This document shows positions 45,139-54,242 of a DNA stretch of 64,000 bases, one piece after another. Position numbers and translations under genes: made by a program. The stretch is taken from NCBI RefSeq assembly GCF_010233585.1, contig NZ_CP045997.1, positions 9,086,876-9,150,875 of the forward strand, in the 5' to 3' direction. Source of the DNA: Spirosoma endbachense (GTDB lineage Bacteria; Bacteroidota; Bacteroidia; Cytophagales; Spirosomataceae). Each line of letters opens with the position of its first letter. Positions within the stretch are counted from its first letter, which is position 1. The notes beneath the pieces are model-generated. The model saw nothing but the letters and a program-made list of their open reading frames with translations, was not told where the DNA came from and did no database searches.

Positions 45139-47061
45139 ATGGTTTCGCTGCGAATTTATAGTTTCCTGTTTTTCTTCTTTGCCGCTACCGGGCTACGGGC
45201 GCAGTCGACGCCCCCACTCGAGCGGTTAATTACGGTCGATATCCGAAATCAGCGCATCGAGGAGGCCCTTCGGCAGATCAGCAGCGCCGGACGTTTTGAG
45301 TTTTCCTACAATCCGGCCCATGTCGATAAAAATACGCTGGTTACGGTTCGTCTAACGAATGTCCCCGTTCGGCAGGTATTGAATCAGGTATTTGCAACTA
45401 CCATGACATACAAAGCGCGCGGAAATCATATCATTTTGCTGCGGGCTGAACAAACGGAGTCGACACCTAAGAATCTACTGCTGGATGGCTACATTCTGGA
45501 CGAGACGACTGGCGAACGGATTGGGCAGGCCAGTATTTTTGAGAAAACAACGCTTGCTTCTACCGTCAGTAATCCGTTTGGCTATTACCGCATTAAGCTC
45601 CCAACAGACCTGCCAATGATCAGGCTGGATGTACGAAAACAGGCTTATGTGGGAGAAACGGTGACGGTTAGAGGCAAGTTTACGCATACCATCAATGTCC
45701 GCCTGAAGCCGCTTCCCCAGAATATTCCGGTGCAGGCACAGGCCCTTCCGATCCGAATTACTGAAGATACAACACGATCGACCCCGTCATTGGGACTGGC
45801 TGCCGTTTCGGTGGAGCTACCAGCTGTTCCGGCAGACACAATGCCCAGGCAGGAGACGTTATCAATTCTCGACCGGGGACGGTTAGGCGTCATGAAGCTG
45901 TTGGTGTCGGCTCAACAGACAATTCACGATATTAACATGAACCGGGATACGCTTTATCGGGATTGGCAAATTTCGTTTTTACCCTATATCGGCACCAACC
46001 ACCGGTTGAGTGGACGGATCATCAATCGGTTTTCGGTGAATGTATTAGCGGGCTATTCGTTTGGTGTTCAGGCTTTTGAGGTGGGGGGGCTACTGAACCT
46101 TGTTGGCGGAGATGTGCATGGTTTTCAGGCCGCTGGCTGGGGTAACCTGGTTGGCAGGCAGGTCAATGGGGTTCAGGTAGGGGGCCTGTTTAATGTCAAC
46201 GGCGGAGAGGTAAGTGGTTTGCAGGCCGCCGGAACGTTCAACATGAATCTGAAACAAGTGCAGGCTGTTCAGTTGGGTGGCCTGTTTAACATGAATTTGA
46301 AACAGGCGCAGGGGGTTCAGGTGGGTGGCTTATTTAATTTTACGCTGGGCGAACAACCCGGTGTAGCGCAAATAGGCGGTTTAATGAACATTGCTGGAAG
46401 TAAAATAAAAGGAGTTCAGCTGGCGGGTCTGGTCAACTATGCACATGGCGACCTCCGGGGCTGGCAGATCAGCGGTATTGTCAACCGGGCGCGAACCATA
46501 ACGGGAGGGCATCAAATAGGTTTGATAAACATTGCTGATTCTGCCGGAAATATACCAATTGGCCTGCTCAGCCATGTGCAAAAGGGCGGTTACCGACGGA
46601 TCGAGGTCTCTTCGGATGAGGTTAATCTGTTCAACATCGCCTACCGAACTGGTGTTCGGCAATTTTATAACATTCTCTCGGCGGGCACCAGTTTCGAGCG
46701 GGTCGGTAGCCCCCGATTAAGTGCTGGCTATGGATTAGGTACTGCCTTTAACCTGTCGAAAAGAACGATGCTGGGCCTCGAAGGAACGGCGCACCACCTG
46801 TTCTACTTCCAGGGAAAGGATACGGGCTGGAACCAGCAAATCCGGTTCAGTACGCTAATCGAAACCCGGTTCAGCAAAAATATGTCGCTGGCATTTGGCC
46901 CATCTGTTAACTGGTATTTCACCGATAATGAGACCAGTAAGCCGATTACGCAACCGGCCATCTCACTGTACGACAATCGCGTTTCTGATTTTGGCAGGAC
47001 CTATAATTGGGGGTGGATTGGCTTTCAGGTCGGCCTGCGATTTGGAAATTCGAACGGTTAA
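45139..47061 (+). CDS. STN/carboxypeptidase-like surface protein with LA_2272-type repeats
   Basis: 640 residues from ATG 45139; a TTG at 45121 would add six. A signal peptide ends near GLRAQ. Residues 28-105 are an STN (secretin/TonB short N-terminal) domain (ITVDIRNQRIEEALRQISS, VRLTNVPVRQVLNQVF); residues 110-190 are carboxypeptidase-regulatory-like (DGYILDETTGERIGQASIF). From about residue 300 come eight or more ~20-residue repeats of the type GVQVGGLFNxxxxxxx (e.g. VNGVQVGGLFNVNGGEVSGL), then barrel-like strands. There is no TonB plug, so this is not a receptor. It follows FecR and is probably the outer-membrane signal transducer of this set. Confidence 0.87.
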   Translation: MVSLRIYSFLFFFFAATGLRAQSTPPLERLITVDIRNQRIEEALRQISSAGRFEFSYNPAHVDKNTLVTVRLTNVPVRQVLNQVFATTMTYKARGNHIILLRAEQTESTPKNLLLDGYILDETTGERIGQASIFEKTTLASTVSNPFGYYRIKLPTDLPMIRLDVRKQAYVGETVTVRGKFTHTINVRLKPLPQNIPVQAQALPIRITEDTTRSTPSLGLAAVSVELPAVPADTMPRQETLSILDRGRLGVMKLLVSAQQTIHDINMNRDTLYRDWQISFLPYIGTNHRLSGRIINRFSVNVLAGYSFGVQAFEVGGLLNLVGGDVHGFQAAGWGNLVGRQVNGVQVGGLFNVNGGEVSGLQAAGTFNMNLKQVQAVQLGGLFNMNLKQAQGVQVGGLFNFTLGEQPGVAQIGGLMNIAGSKIKGVQLAGLVNYAHGDLRGWQISGIVNRARTITGGHQIGLINIADSAGNIPIGLLSHVQKGGYRRIEVSSDEVNLFNIAYRTGVRQFYNILSAGTSFERVGSPRLSAGYGLGTAFNLSKRTMLGLEGTAHHLFYFQGKDTGWNQQIRFSTLIETRFSKNMSLAFGPSVNWYFTDNETSKPITQPAISLYDNRVSDFGRTYNWGWIGFQVGLRFGNSNG

Positions 47062-47264
47062 CGCCGTTTCGTGTCCTCGCCGATGGACGCCAAATCCATG
47101 CCGTAAGTCAGCCGGGAAAAATATTTTAGACTATGCATAGGGGTAACCCTTAATGAGGTTGTCATGATCAGGAAGACGGGTAGTTTGTTCGCTAAATCCT
47201 TTCCAGGGAACGGTTTAGCCCACAATATGGACTCGCTTCTACTTGAACAACAATCATTAAGATC

Positions 47265-47981
47265 ATGAAGCGTACTACATTTTTTCAGCTAATCTGTACT
47301 GCATTATTACTCACTGGATTAAGCTCCTGCGGCTGGCGCCGTGAGGATATTGGGCCGTTTCAGGGCGATCAGCAAACATTCGAACTGGCCAACTTCGACC
47401 GACTCGACATGGGCAGTGCCTTTACCATTACGGTTCAGCCGGGCAGTGCCTTTCGGATTCTGGCAGAAGGCGACCGTCGGAATTTAGACGACCTCGATGT
47501 GTATACCCGAAACGGTACCTTGTATGCGCGGTATCGCAATTCGCGGAATCGGCAGTACGAAACGTCTTTTACCATTACCATGCCGACCTTGCGGGGCGTT
47601 TCGTTTTCGGGAGCCAGTCAATCGTCTATCGCCGGGTTTACGAATCTGAACGAACTGGATATTGAACTCTCGGGAGCGTCGAAGGGGCAGTTTGCCGTGC
47701 AGGCTAAGCAAACGAATCTGACTTTGTCGGGGGCATCGAATCTGCAACTGAGTGGATTAGGAGCGGCACTCGGAGCCGATCTGTCGGGGGCGTCGACCTT
47801 GCAGGCGTTTGCCTATCCCGTAAACGACGCCAATCTGGATTTATCCGGAGCCAGCAAAGCGAACATTAGTGTTTCCAGTTCGCTGGATATCGATGCCAGT
47901 GGTGCCAGCAACGTTCGCTATCGGGGAGCTCCTTCGGTAAAGCAGCGTCTGAGCGGCTCCAGTTCGGTGCAAACGGATTAA
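47265..47981 (+). CDS. GIN-domain (DUF2807) lipoprotein
   Basis: 238 residues. The signal peptide ends in a lipobox (TGLSSC). The head domain (FDRLDMGSAFTITVQPG) and the repeated S-G-A-S turns (seven or so copies: FSGAS, LSGASKG, LSGASN, LSGAST, LSGASKA, ASGASN, LSGSSS) are typical of the GIN/DUF2807 beta-helix of Bacteroidota, whose role on the cell surface or in the periplasm is not known. A strong terminator follows the gene. Confidence 0.9.
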   Translation: MKRTTFFQLICTALLLTGLSSCGWRREDIGPFQGDQQTFELANFDRLDMGSAFTITVQPGSAFRILAEGDRRNLDDLDVYTRNGTLYARYRNSRNRQYETSFTITMPTLRGVSFSGASQSSIAGFTNLNELDIELSGASKGQFAVQAKQTNLTLSGASNLQLSGLGAALGADLSGASTLQAFAYPVNDANLDLSGASKANISVSSSLDIDASGASNVRYRGAPSVKQRLSGSSSVQTD

Positions 47982-47996
47982 TTCGGTCACAGATTG

Positions 47997-48036
47997 AATT
48001 CGTGGTGTCCGATTTGAGATCGTGACACCACGAATT
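47997..48036. terminator. hairpin between convergent genes
   Basis: Perfect arms AATTCGTGGTGTC (47997-48009) and GACACCACGAATT (48024-48036), loop of 14 bases, between the ends of the GIN lipoprotein and epimerase genes. It lacks a long T-run but is flanked by AT-rich DNA; bidirectional termination is the likely job. Confidence 0.75.
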
Positions 48037-48043
48037 TATTGAT

Positions 48044-49327
48044 CTAAAGCGCAACATGTTGACCCGCCATAAGAACATCCAGTCTCCTGATCGACTGCAC
48101 CATTGCCCGTACGGTATGGTAATTGATTTTCCAGGAATGGCTCATGTGGGTCCAGATCGGAACACCCTGCCGGGTCATCAGCGGCCACCACTCGCCAACC
48201 GGATGGTTGACCATTTTATCCAGAACAAACCGATGGACGTTTTCGTAGGCTTTCCAGTAGCGCTCGTCGCCGAAAATCCGGTACGCATCTAAAAATCCAA
48301 TCAGCACCTCGGCCTGTTGCCAGAACTCTTTTTCCCGATCATAGACTTCGCCCGAGTGTGATCCTTCGACGAAAACACCGCCAAACTCCCAGTCGACACC
48401 ATGATCGACGGCATGCGAAAAGGCTTTCAATAACTGATCGCGATAGGTCTCAATGGGTATTTCCAGAACGGCAATGGCATGGAGTAGTAGCCAGGCAAAC
48501 TCGGCATTATGACCATAGCTGGTGTTGTCTTCGGCTTCCCGTTTGACACCATCTTCCGTGAAGCGGTCCCAGCCCCAGATCACATCAAATTTTATCTGAG
48601 GGGCCACCTCCCAGTTTGCCCAGAACTGAGGCACGCCTGTCCCATAAACCGGATGCATGATTTTATGAACCAACAGCTCAATAACTTCCAGCAATTTCCG
48701 CCGATGGATGGGCTGCTTCGTGCATTCATAGAGCGTCGTATAGGCCTCCATCAGGTGCATATGCGCATCGAGCGTTTTGCGGTCGCCACCGGCCGAACCG
48801 GGCCCTTTGAGCGTCCACTCGCGGTCGAACATCTCAAAATAGCCGCCGTATGTTGTATCGGACGCATATTTCTGTAGCAGATCGAATACATGCCGGGCGT
48901 ATTTAACTCCGCGCGGATCACCGGTAGCCAGTGTATATTCGCTCAGGCAATAAATGGCGAAACTTTGCCCGTAAACGATTTTCTGATCGTTTATAACGTC
49001 CCCTTTCCGGTTGGTCATCCAGTAAAAACCGCCATATTCTTCGTCCCATAACTGGCTTAGCAGGTAATCGACACCGTGGCGGGCCAGCTCTGCCAGAGTT
49101 CCGTACCCGTAGCCAGCCCGATGGGCCGACGCATAGGTATAGATGGAGCGCGTTTGGGCAATGAGCGATTTCTCATCCTCGCCTGAATCATGACCGTACT
49201 GATCAAAGTGAGTAATGAACCCACCATTTTCGTCGTCCACGGTTCGGCTTATCCAGAAAGGAAGTAATTCTTCGGTCAGATGGAGATGAAGTTCCTGAAG
49301 ATGCTGATGGAAGGTATCTTTAGTCAT
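48044..49327 (-). CDS. AGE-family epimerase (N-acylglucosamine/cellobiose 2-epimerase-like)
   Basis: 427 residues from ATG 49327; the frame is open to 49459, but that stretch overlaps the kinase gene. The (alpha/alpha)6-barrel signature is visible: ELLPFWISRTVDDENGGFITHFDQYG, SIYTYASAHRAGYG, YGGFYWMTNRKGDV, KIVYGQSFAIYCLSEY, DAHMHLMEAYTTLYE, NTSYGHNAEFAWLLLHA, EFWQQAEVLIGFLDAY. The His residues in these match the catalytic pair of cellobiose 2-epimerase-type enzymes. It probably isomerises or epimerises a sugar at C2. The start overlaps the upstream kinase gene by 8 bases, so the two are coupled. Confidence 0.92.
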   Translation of the reverse strand: MTKDTFHQHLQELHLHLTEELLPFWISRTVDDENGGFITHFDQYGHDSGEDEKSLIAQTRSIYTYASAHRAGYGYGTLAELARHGVDYLLSQLWDEEYGGFYWMTNRKGDVINDQKIVYGQSFAIYCLSEYTLATGDPRGVKYARHVFDLLQKYASDTTYGGYFEMFDREWTLKGPGSAGGDRKTLDAHMHLMEAYTTLYECTKQPIHRRKLLEVIELLVHKIMHPVYGTGVPQFWANWEVAPQIKFDVIWGWDRFTEDGVKREAEDNTSYGHNAEFAWLLLHAIAVLEIPIETYRDQLLKAFSHAVDHGVDWEFGGVFVEGSHSGEVYDREKEFWQQAEVLIGFLDAYRIFGDERYWKAYENVHRFVLDKMVNHPVGEWWPLMTRQGVPIWTHMSHSWKINYHTVRAMVQSIRRLDVLMAGQHVAL

Positions 49328-50333
49328 CGGAATAGTGGGATTGATGTAAGGCAAGGATTTCGGAGAGGCTGGCCGTTCCGGTCTGATTGCATTTCTGAAC
49401 AGTAACAGCGGCTGCCAGATTCGCGAGTTTAAGGGCGTGCGCAGGTACTGCTTCAGCACCCAGGCAGGCAGCCCAGGTGGCTACAACGGTGTCGCCTGCG
49501 CCAACGGTGTCTAAGGGACCCGTCAGGTTCAGGCCGTCGATTGCCTGAATTTCTGCCTGATCGATGTAGAGAATACCCGACTGTCCACGGGTAATCAGCA
49601 AAGGACCGCCACTGCGCTCCCGAAAGGCATTCCCGTGCCGAATGCACCAGTCAACGTCCGGATGATCGGGATGATCGATGTCCAGAAAACGGGCTAGTTC
49701 GGCGGTGTTCACTTTCAGTGTGGCACCGAAAACCTGCGTTCCTACTGTGCGCATATCGGCAACAAACCGAACAGAAGGGAAACGGGCGATCAGCTCATTG
49801 ATCTGGTACATACGCTCTTCCGTCAACAGGGGATTGGCAAACTGTTGATTGATGATGAGTACGTCAAGCATGGGGAGGGCTTGCTCCAGCCCGATCATCA
49901 GTGAACTGAAAAAGGCGTCATAGACTCGATTGTTGATGCCAAAATCGATCCGGTTAGCTTCTTGCCCATTCAAATTCGGCTTGGTATATAGGCACGTATC
50001 CCAGTTTTCGGAGGGCATATGCAGCAGGTCAGTATTCACACCCAGCGAATGAAACAGGTGCAGCATTTCCCGCCCGAATAAATCATTGCCAATACAGCCG
50101 ATAACCTGTACGTTTGCTACACCCAGTGCGACCAGATTTTGAACAACATTGCCCGCAGCACCCAGTGAAGCTCTGGGTTGACTTCCCCAGAAAACCTCTA
50201 ATCCTGTTTCCAGTGACTGTTCGCCGGTTTTGGTTTGAAGGTCGAAATACAGATCTACAGCAAAGTCGCCAATGACGCCCACGTTTATGTCTGCAAACTG
50301 TTGGAAAAGAGCGTTTATTTGGGAGCTTATCAT
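49320..50333 (-). CDS. PfkB-family carbohydrate kinase
   Basis: 337 residues. PfkB features: GVIGDFAVDLYFDL at the start, GAAGNVVQNLVALGV (sugar-binding Gly/Asn), IGCIGNDLFGREM, LLITRGQSGILY, and signature 2 with the catalytic base in GPLDTVGAGDTVVATWAA. It resembles the kinase part of the heptose kinase HldE/RfaE but has no nucleotidyltransferase domain. It is coupled to the epimerase by an 8-base overlap, suggesting both work on the same sugar. The usual DTTGAGD reads DTVGAGD. Confidence 0.9.
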   Translation of the reverse strand: MISSQINALFQQFADINVGVIGDFAVDLYFDLQTKTGEQSLETGLEVFWGSQPRASLGAAGNVVQNLVALGVANVQVIGCIGNDLFGREMLHLFHSLGVNTDLLHMPSENWDTCLYTKPNLNGQEANRIDFGINNRVYDAFFSSLMIGLEQALPMLDVLIINQQFANPLLTEERMYQINELIARFPSVRFVADMRTVGTQVFGATLKVNTAELARFLDIDHPDHPDVDWCIRHGNAFRERSGGPLLITRGQSGILYIDQAEIQAIDGLNLTGPLDTVGAGDTVVATWAACLGAEAVPAHALKLANLAAAVTVQKCNQTGTASLSEILALHQSHYSDD

Positions 50334-50568
50334 CCGGCTAACGGCGTGTTTAGGATTCGGGGGTAGTGTTTTTTCATAAAGTATAGCAAGATAGTTATTG
50401 CGATAGTGTGCTACATCCTGAATGCGTTCAGTTTGGTTAAAAAGGATTTGACATTGCGTTTATAACTGATATACGATCCATCGATTTCCGGGAATTACTG
50501 ATATTTTGCCGCCCAATAGTTAACTCAGGACGTTTTTTTCCTTGATAGAAGTAAATTGACTTAGCCCT

Positions 50569-52095
50569 ATGCCCCATTTTTTACAGGCCGGTCCAATGCA
50601 GGTTCGCTATGAGAACGGTTTTTTACGGTATATGACAATTGGCGATTCGGAAATCCTTCGCATGATTTACGTAGCCATCCGCGACCGAAACTGGCAAACA
50701 ACAACGCTGGTAATTCTGAACGAAACAATCGAACAAAGCCCGGATTCATTTCGGGTTAACTATGATTGGGAAACCAACGATCTGGGGATTCAGATGACAG
50801 GACACGTTGCTATTCAAGGCAATACAGATGGCGTTATTACCGTCGATTTCTACGGGAAAGCCGTAAATGACTTTCAAAAGAATCGGATCGGTCTTTGTGT
50901 CCTGCATCCGGCCCACGACGTTTTGGGGCAATCCGCCGAGGTTACCAGCCCGGATGGAAGCCTGCTCATGGGCCACTTCCCGACGTTCATTAGCCCAAAC
51001 CAGCCTTTTCTTGCTATGAAGACGTTTCGCTGGCAATCCGCTTCAGGCTCGGTCTGGCAACTGGATTTTTCGGGCGATGTGTTCGAGATGGAAGATCAGC
51101 GAAACTGGACCGATGCGTCTTTTAAAACCTACTCAACGCCCGTTGCCTTACCGTTCCCGGTAGCGGTTTCTGTGGGCGATGAGTTTCGGCAGCAGGTAAT
51201 TTTTGGCCAGACCAAACAGAGCTTTTCGGGAGAACCGTCGGAACCAGAATCCCGAAAATGGGCTGCCGCACTAGATTCAGCAAAACCCACCCGACCGCAA
51301 TTTGGCGTAGGGCAGCGAACGGGCGGACCGGCACTCACTGCCACCGAAGCCAATCTATTAAAACCGCTAAATCTGTCGCATTTACGAACCGATGTGTTTT
51401 TCAGTCTACCGGATTGGTCGCGGCTTTTAAGCGACGCCATTGCTGATGCTGAACTACTGGAAGTGCCACTTGAACTGGCCGTATTTTTTGGTGAAGAGCC
51501 ACTGACTGAACTCCACTTATTGCAGACCGTTTTACGGGAACAAAACGCCGAAGTGGGCTCAATACTGCTATTTGAGGCAGCTACGCTGACAACGTCAGAT
51601 GAATTGCTAAAAACGGTCGTACCAGAGTTACGGACAGAATGGGCTGGCCTGGCAATTGGGGGCGGAACCGATGATCATTTTGCCGGGCTGAATCGTAATC
51701 ACTTCAACACGGATTGGGTTGATTTTGTGACCTATTCGGTTTGCCCACAGGCACATGCAACCGATGAACTGACCATTACGGAGAACATTGCTGGTCTGTT
51801 GCCAACGGTACTAACGGCCCGGCAGTTCGGTGGTGGTAAGCCAATTCATATTTCTCCGGTTGCGTTTAAACCCCGCAATATTACCGTCGCTAATGTGGCC
51901 GACGAGCGCCAGACAAATGTGGCCGACCCTCGCCAGGCTACCGAATTCGGTGCCGAATGGACCCGTCAGAGTTTGACCGCATTAGCTGACGCCGGTGTTG
52001 CATCAATCACCTGTTACCAGTCGCATGGGCCAGGCGGTTTGGTAAACGGCGACACGGTTTATCCGGTTTATGATGCAGTCGGCAGTCTTCAGTAG
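50569..52095 (+). CDS. D-apionate lactonase-like protein
   Basis: 508 residues. The N-terminal beta-sandwich region (VRYENGFLRYMTIGDSEILRMIYVAIRDRNW in pieces), the LCVLHPAHDV and FPTFISPNQPF segments and the strongly conserved FEMEDQRNWTDASFKTY fit the D-apionate lactonase (ApnL) family as I remember it; the C-terminal half (SVCPQAHATDELTITEN, FGGGKPIHISPVAFKPR) is TIM-barrel-like. The family opens D-apionolactone in apiose breakdown. The family call rests on memory of motifs, so it is moderate. It lacks a signal peptide, so it is cytoplasmic. It is divergent from the kinase/epimerase pair. The last five codons lie in a repeat. Confidence 0.62.
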   Translation: MPHFLQAGPMQVRYENGFLRYMTIGDSEILRMIYVAIRDRNWQTTTLVILNETIEQSPDSFRVNYDWETNDLGIQMTGHVAIQGNTDGVITVDFYGKAVNDFQKNRIGLCVLHPAHDVLGQSAEVTSPDGSLLMGHFPTFISPNQPFLAMKTFRWQSASGSVWQLDFSGDVFEMEDQRNWTDASFKTYSTPVALPFPVAVSVGDEFRQQVIFGQTKQSFSGEPSEPESRKWAAALDSAKPTRPQFGVGQRTGGPALTATEANLLKPLNLSHLRTDVFFSLPDWSRLLSDAIADAELLEVPLELAVFFGEEPLTELHLLQTVLREQNAEVGSILLFEAATLTTSDELLKTVVPELRTEWAGLAIGGGTDDHFAGLNRNHFNTDWVDFVTYSVCPQAHATDELTITENIAGLLPTVLTARQFGGGKPIHISPVAFKPRNITVANVADERQTNVADPRQATEFGAEWTRQSLTALADAGVASITCYQSHGPGGLVNGDTVYPVYDAVGSLQ

Positions 52096-52175
52096 GCAGT
52101 GGACAGTCTTCAATAGGCAGTGAGTTATCGCTTACTGCTTACTGCCTATTGAAGACTGCCCACTGCCTACTGAAA
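52080..52175. repeat. 34-base inverted repeat built of GTAGGCAGT words
   Basis: Arms 52088-52121 and 52141-52174 differ at one position. Each arm is itself two direct copies of a ~21-base unit (CAGTCTTCARTAGGCAGTG). The left arm starts inside the last codons and stop of the lactonase-like gene. It can form a long hairpin, perhaps terminating that gene, and belongs to the repeated-word spacers. Confidence 0.85.
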
Positions 52176-52269
52176 GCGGTACATCTTCCGACAGTTCAGC
52201 CTGTATTTCCGACGGTTGAGTCACTGTTTGCTTTTGCATCAGAGCCATCAGGAATATATTTACTAACGA

Positions 52270-53316
52270 ATGGAAAAGCTGAATGACCGTTGGCTGCGAC
52301 TGGTGGGCATACCCCTCGTTTCGATCGTATCTAATTTTATTTTCTTTCAACCCGACAACGACGCTCATCACATCAGTCGCTGGATGGCGCTGGGCGTGAG
52401 TCTGGTGGAGTGCGTACTGATTTGGGAGATGGCCCGAATGGGCATTATTCGGGCGCGTCGGCATTATCCGAAACTTAGTCAGACAACACCTCGTATTATT
52501 GAACAAGTGGTCTGGTTCACCGTGACGACGATTATACAGCGGGTGGGTATCGTTTATCTGTATGACGTTACCGAGTTTTGGGGTTACCCCATGAGCGCGC
52601 GAGCCTACTGGCTCAATACGCTGATTCCATTTCTGTTTACCGTACCGATGGCCACGATTTACGAAGCGATGTATCTCTATCGCCAGTGGTGGGTAACCTA
52701 CTACGAAGCCGAACAACTGAAGAAACAGGCGCTTCAAAGCCAGCTTGACTCGCTGAAAGCACAGATTAACCCTCATTTTCTCTTCAATAGCCTCAGTACA
52801 CTCTCATCGCTGGTGAGTGAAAATCCTAAACAGGCCGAGCGATTTATTGAAGAACTGGCACTAGTGTACCGCTATGTACTCCAGACCAACGAACAGCCAC
52901 TAACCACGCTGGACAGTGAATTGCAATTTATCCGGGCCTATTTTCATTTACTGCAAATGCGTTTTGGCCGAAGCGTTGAGTTAGAAGTATCGGTCGATGA
53001 GCAGTATTATTCGTTGCTCATTCCGCCCCTGACCCTGCAACTGCTGGTCGAGAATGCCGTCAAACACAATGCTGCTTTGCCCAACAGACCGTTGGTGATC
53101 CGGATTTATACCGATCAGGCACGGCGGCTGTTTGTCAGCAATACCGTCAGGAAGAAACAAAATCTGGTGCCTTCAAACCGGACAGGATTGGCCAATATTA
53201 CGGCCAAATACCGGCTTCTGGGCCAACCAGCCGTGGTTGTCGAGCAAACCGACGAACACTTTCAGGTAATGATTCCGCTTATTCACGAAACCCGCTATGA
53301 CCATTCTCATCATTGA
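52270..53316 (+). CDS. LytS-like sensor histidine kinase
   Basis: 348 residues. Four hydrophobic segments at the N-terminus (LVGIPLVSIVSNFIFF, MALGVSLVECVLIWEM, VVWFTVTTIIQRVGIVYL, TLIPFLFTVPMATIY) form the membrane part. The His_kinase region is diagnostic: LKAQINPHFLFNSLSTLSSLV (phosphoacceptor His) followed by LIPPLTLQLLVENAVKHNA in the ATPase domain. The G boxes are short (NRTGLANITAKY), as usual for this family. The 3' end overlaps the LytTR regulator gene by 20 bases, so the pair forms a two-component system. Confidence 0.94.
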   Translation: MEKLNDRWLRLVGIPLVSIVSNFIFFQPDNDAHHISRWMALGVSLVECVLIWEMARMGIIRARRHYPKLSQTTPRIIEQVVWFTVTTIIQRVGIVYLYDVTEFWGYPMSARAYWLNTLIPFLFTVPMATIYEAMYLYRQWWVTYYEAEQLKKQALQSQLDSLKAQINPHFLFNSLSTLSSLVSENPKQAERFIEELALVYRYVLQTNEQPLTTLDSELQFIRAYFHLLQMRFGRSVELEVSVDEQYYSLLIPPLTLQLLVENAVKHNAALPNRPLVIRIYTDQARRLFVSNTVRKKQNLVPSNRTGLANITAKYRLLGQPAVVVEQTDEHFQVMIPLIHETRYDHSHH

Positions 53317-54136
53317 AGACGAAGAACTCACTGCCCGAAAACTTCAGCGGTTGCTGCTGGATGTAGAGCCAACGGCCGTTATCGTTGGTATGACAGTTAG
53401 CGTTGATGAGTCAGTTGAATGGCTTCGATCGAACGCTCGGCCCGATCTTATTTTTATGGACATTGAACTGGCCGATGGACAGAGTTTTGATATTTTTAAC
53501 CATGTTGCCGTTACGAGCCCCGTTGTGTTTACAACGGCTTACGACGAATATGCCATTAAGGCTTTCAAAGTCAGTAGTATAGACTATCTGCTAAAGCCAA
53601 TAAAAGAAGATGACCTGCGCCGGGCATTGGCCAAACTTCAGGCACTTAAGGAGGTATTGGTGAGCCAAACGGGGGCAACTGGTCCGGCGGGACTGGAAGC
53701 ATCTCTGGCAGACCTTCTCCAGCAGTTGCGGAAAACACCGTTGATTGCGCCAGCTGCACCGCCCCTGATTTCTGGCATGAATGAAGCTAATCAGACTTAC
53801 AGGGATCGATTTATGATCAAGCAGGGACAGCGGTTATTTTCAATCGAGGTCGACGAGGTTGCCTATTTTATAACCCGGAATAAGATGTCGTTCCTGAAAA
53901 CGAAGGAAGGCTCAGAATGGCTGATTGACTATACACTGGATGAGCTATCGCAAATGCTTGATCCCCGACGATTTTTTAGACTTAACCGGCAGGTAATTGC
54001 CGAACTGCGGTCGGTGGATAAGGTGCATTTGTACTTTAATGGGAAGCTTAAGGTTGATATGTGTCCTGTTTTTGACGAAGAAGTGGTTGTTAGTCGTGAA
54101 AAAGCGGGTGAATTCAAGCTTTGGTTGGGTGAATAA
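53297..54136 (+). CDS. LytTR-family response regulator
   Basis: 279 residues. The receiver has IIEDEELTARK, phosphoacceptor Asp55 (LIFMDIELADG), the switch Thr (VFTTAYDEYAIKAF) and Lys (YLLKPIK). The C-terminal LytTR DNA-binding domain spans about residues 175-275 (DRFMIKQGQRLFSIEVDEVAYF, DYTLDELSQMLDPRRFFRLNRQVIA in pieces). It overlaps the LytS-like kinase gene by 20 bases. The peptidase genes that follow on the same strand are candidate targets. Confidence 0.95.
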   Translation: MTILIIEDEELTARKLQRLLLDVEPTAVIVGMTVSVDESVEWLRSNARPDLIFMDIELADGQSFDIFNHVAVTSPVVFTTAYDEYAIKAFKVSSIDYLLKPIKEDDLRRALAKLQALKEVLVSQTGATGPAGLEASLADLLQQLRKTPLIAPAAPPLISGMNEANQTYRDRFMIKQGQRLFSIEVDEVAYFITRNKMSFLKTKEGSEWLIDYTLDELSQMLDPRRFFRLNRQVIAELRSVDKVHLYFNGKLKVDMCPVFDEEVVVSREKAGEFKLWLGE

Positions 54137-54242
54137 AATCGACGCTCCAGCCGTGAATACGGGCCATTCGGTAGTCGCAGTGTTTTAGCAAAATTTTACG
54201 CTTGCCAGTTTTGTGTCGTTCCCACAAACCAAACGACAACTA

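Noticed and set aside
46085..46450. Tandem DNA repeat suspected in the STN protein gene
   Set aside because: The repetition is at protein level (GVQVGGLFN-type units) with varied codons; not a recent DNA tandem repeat.
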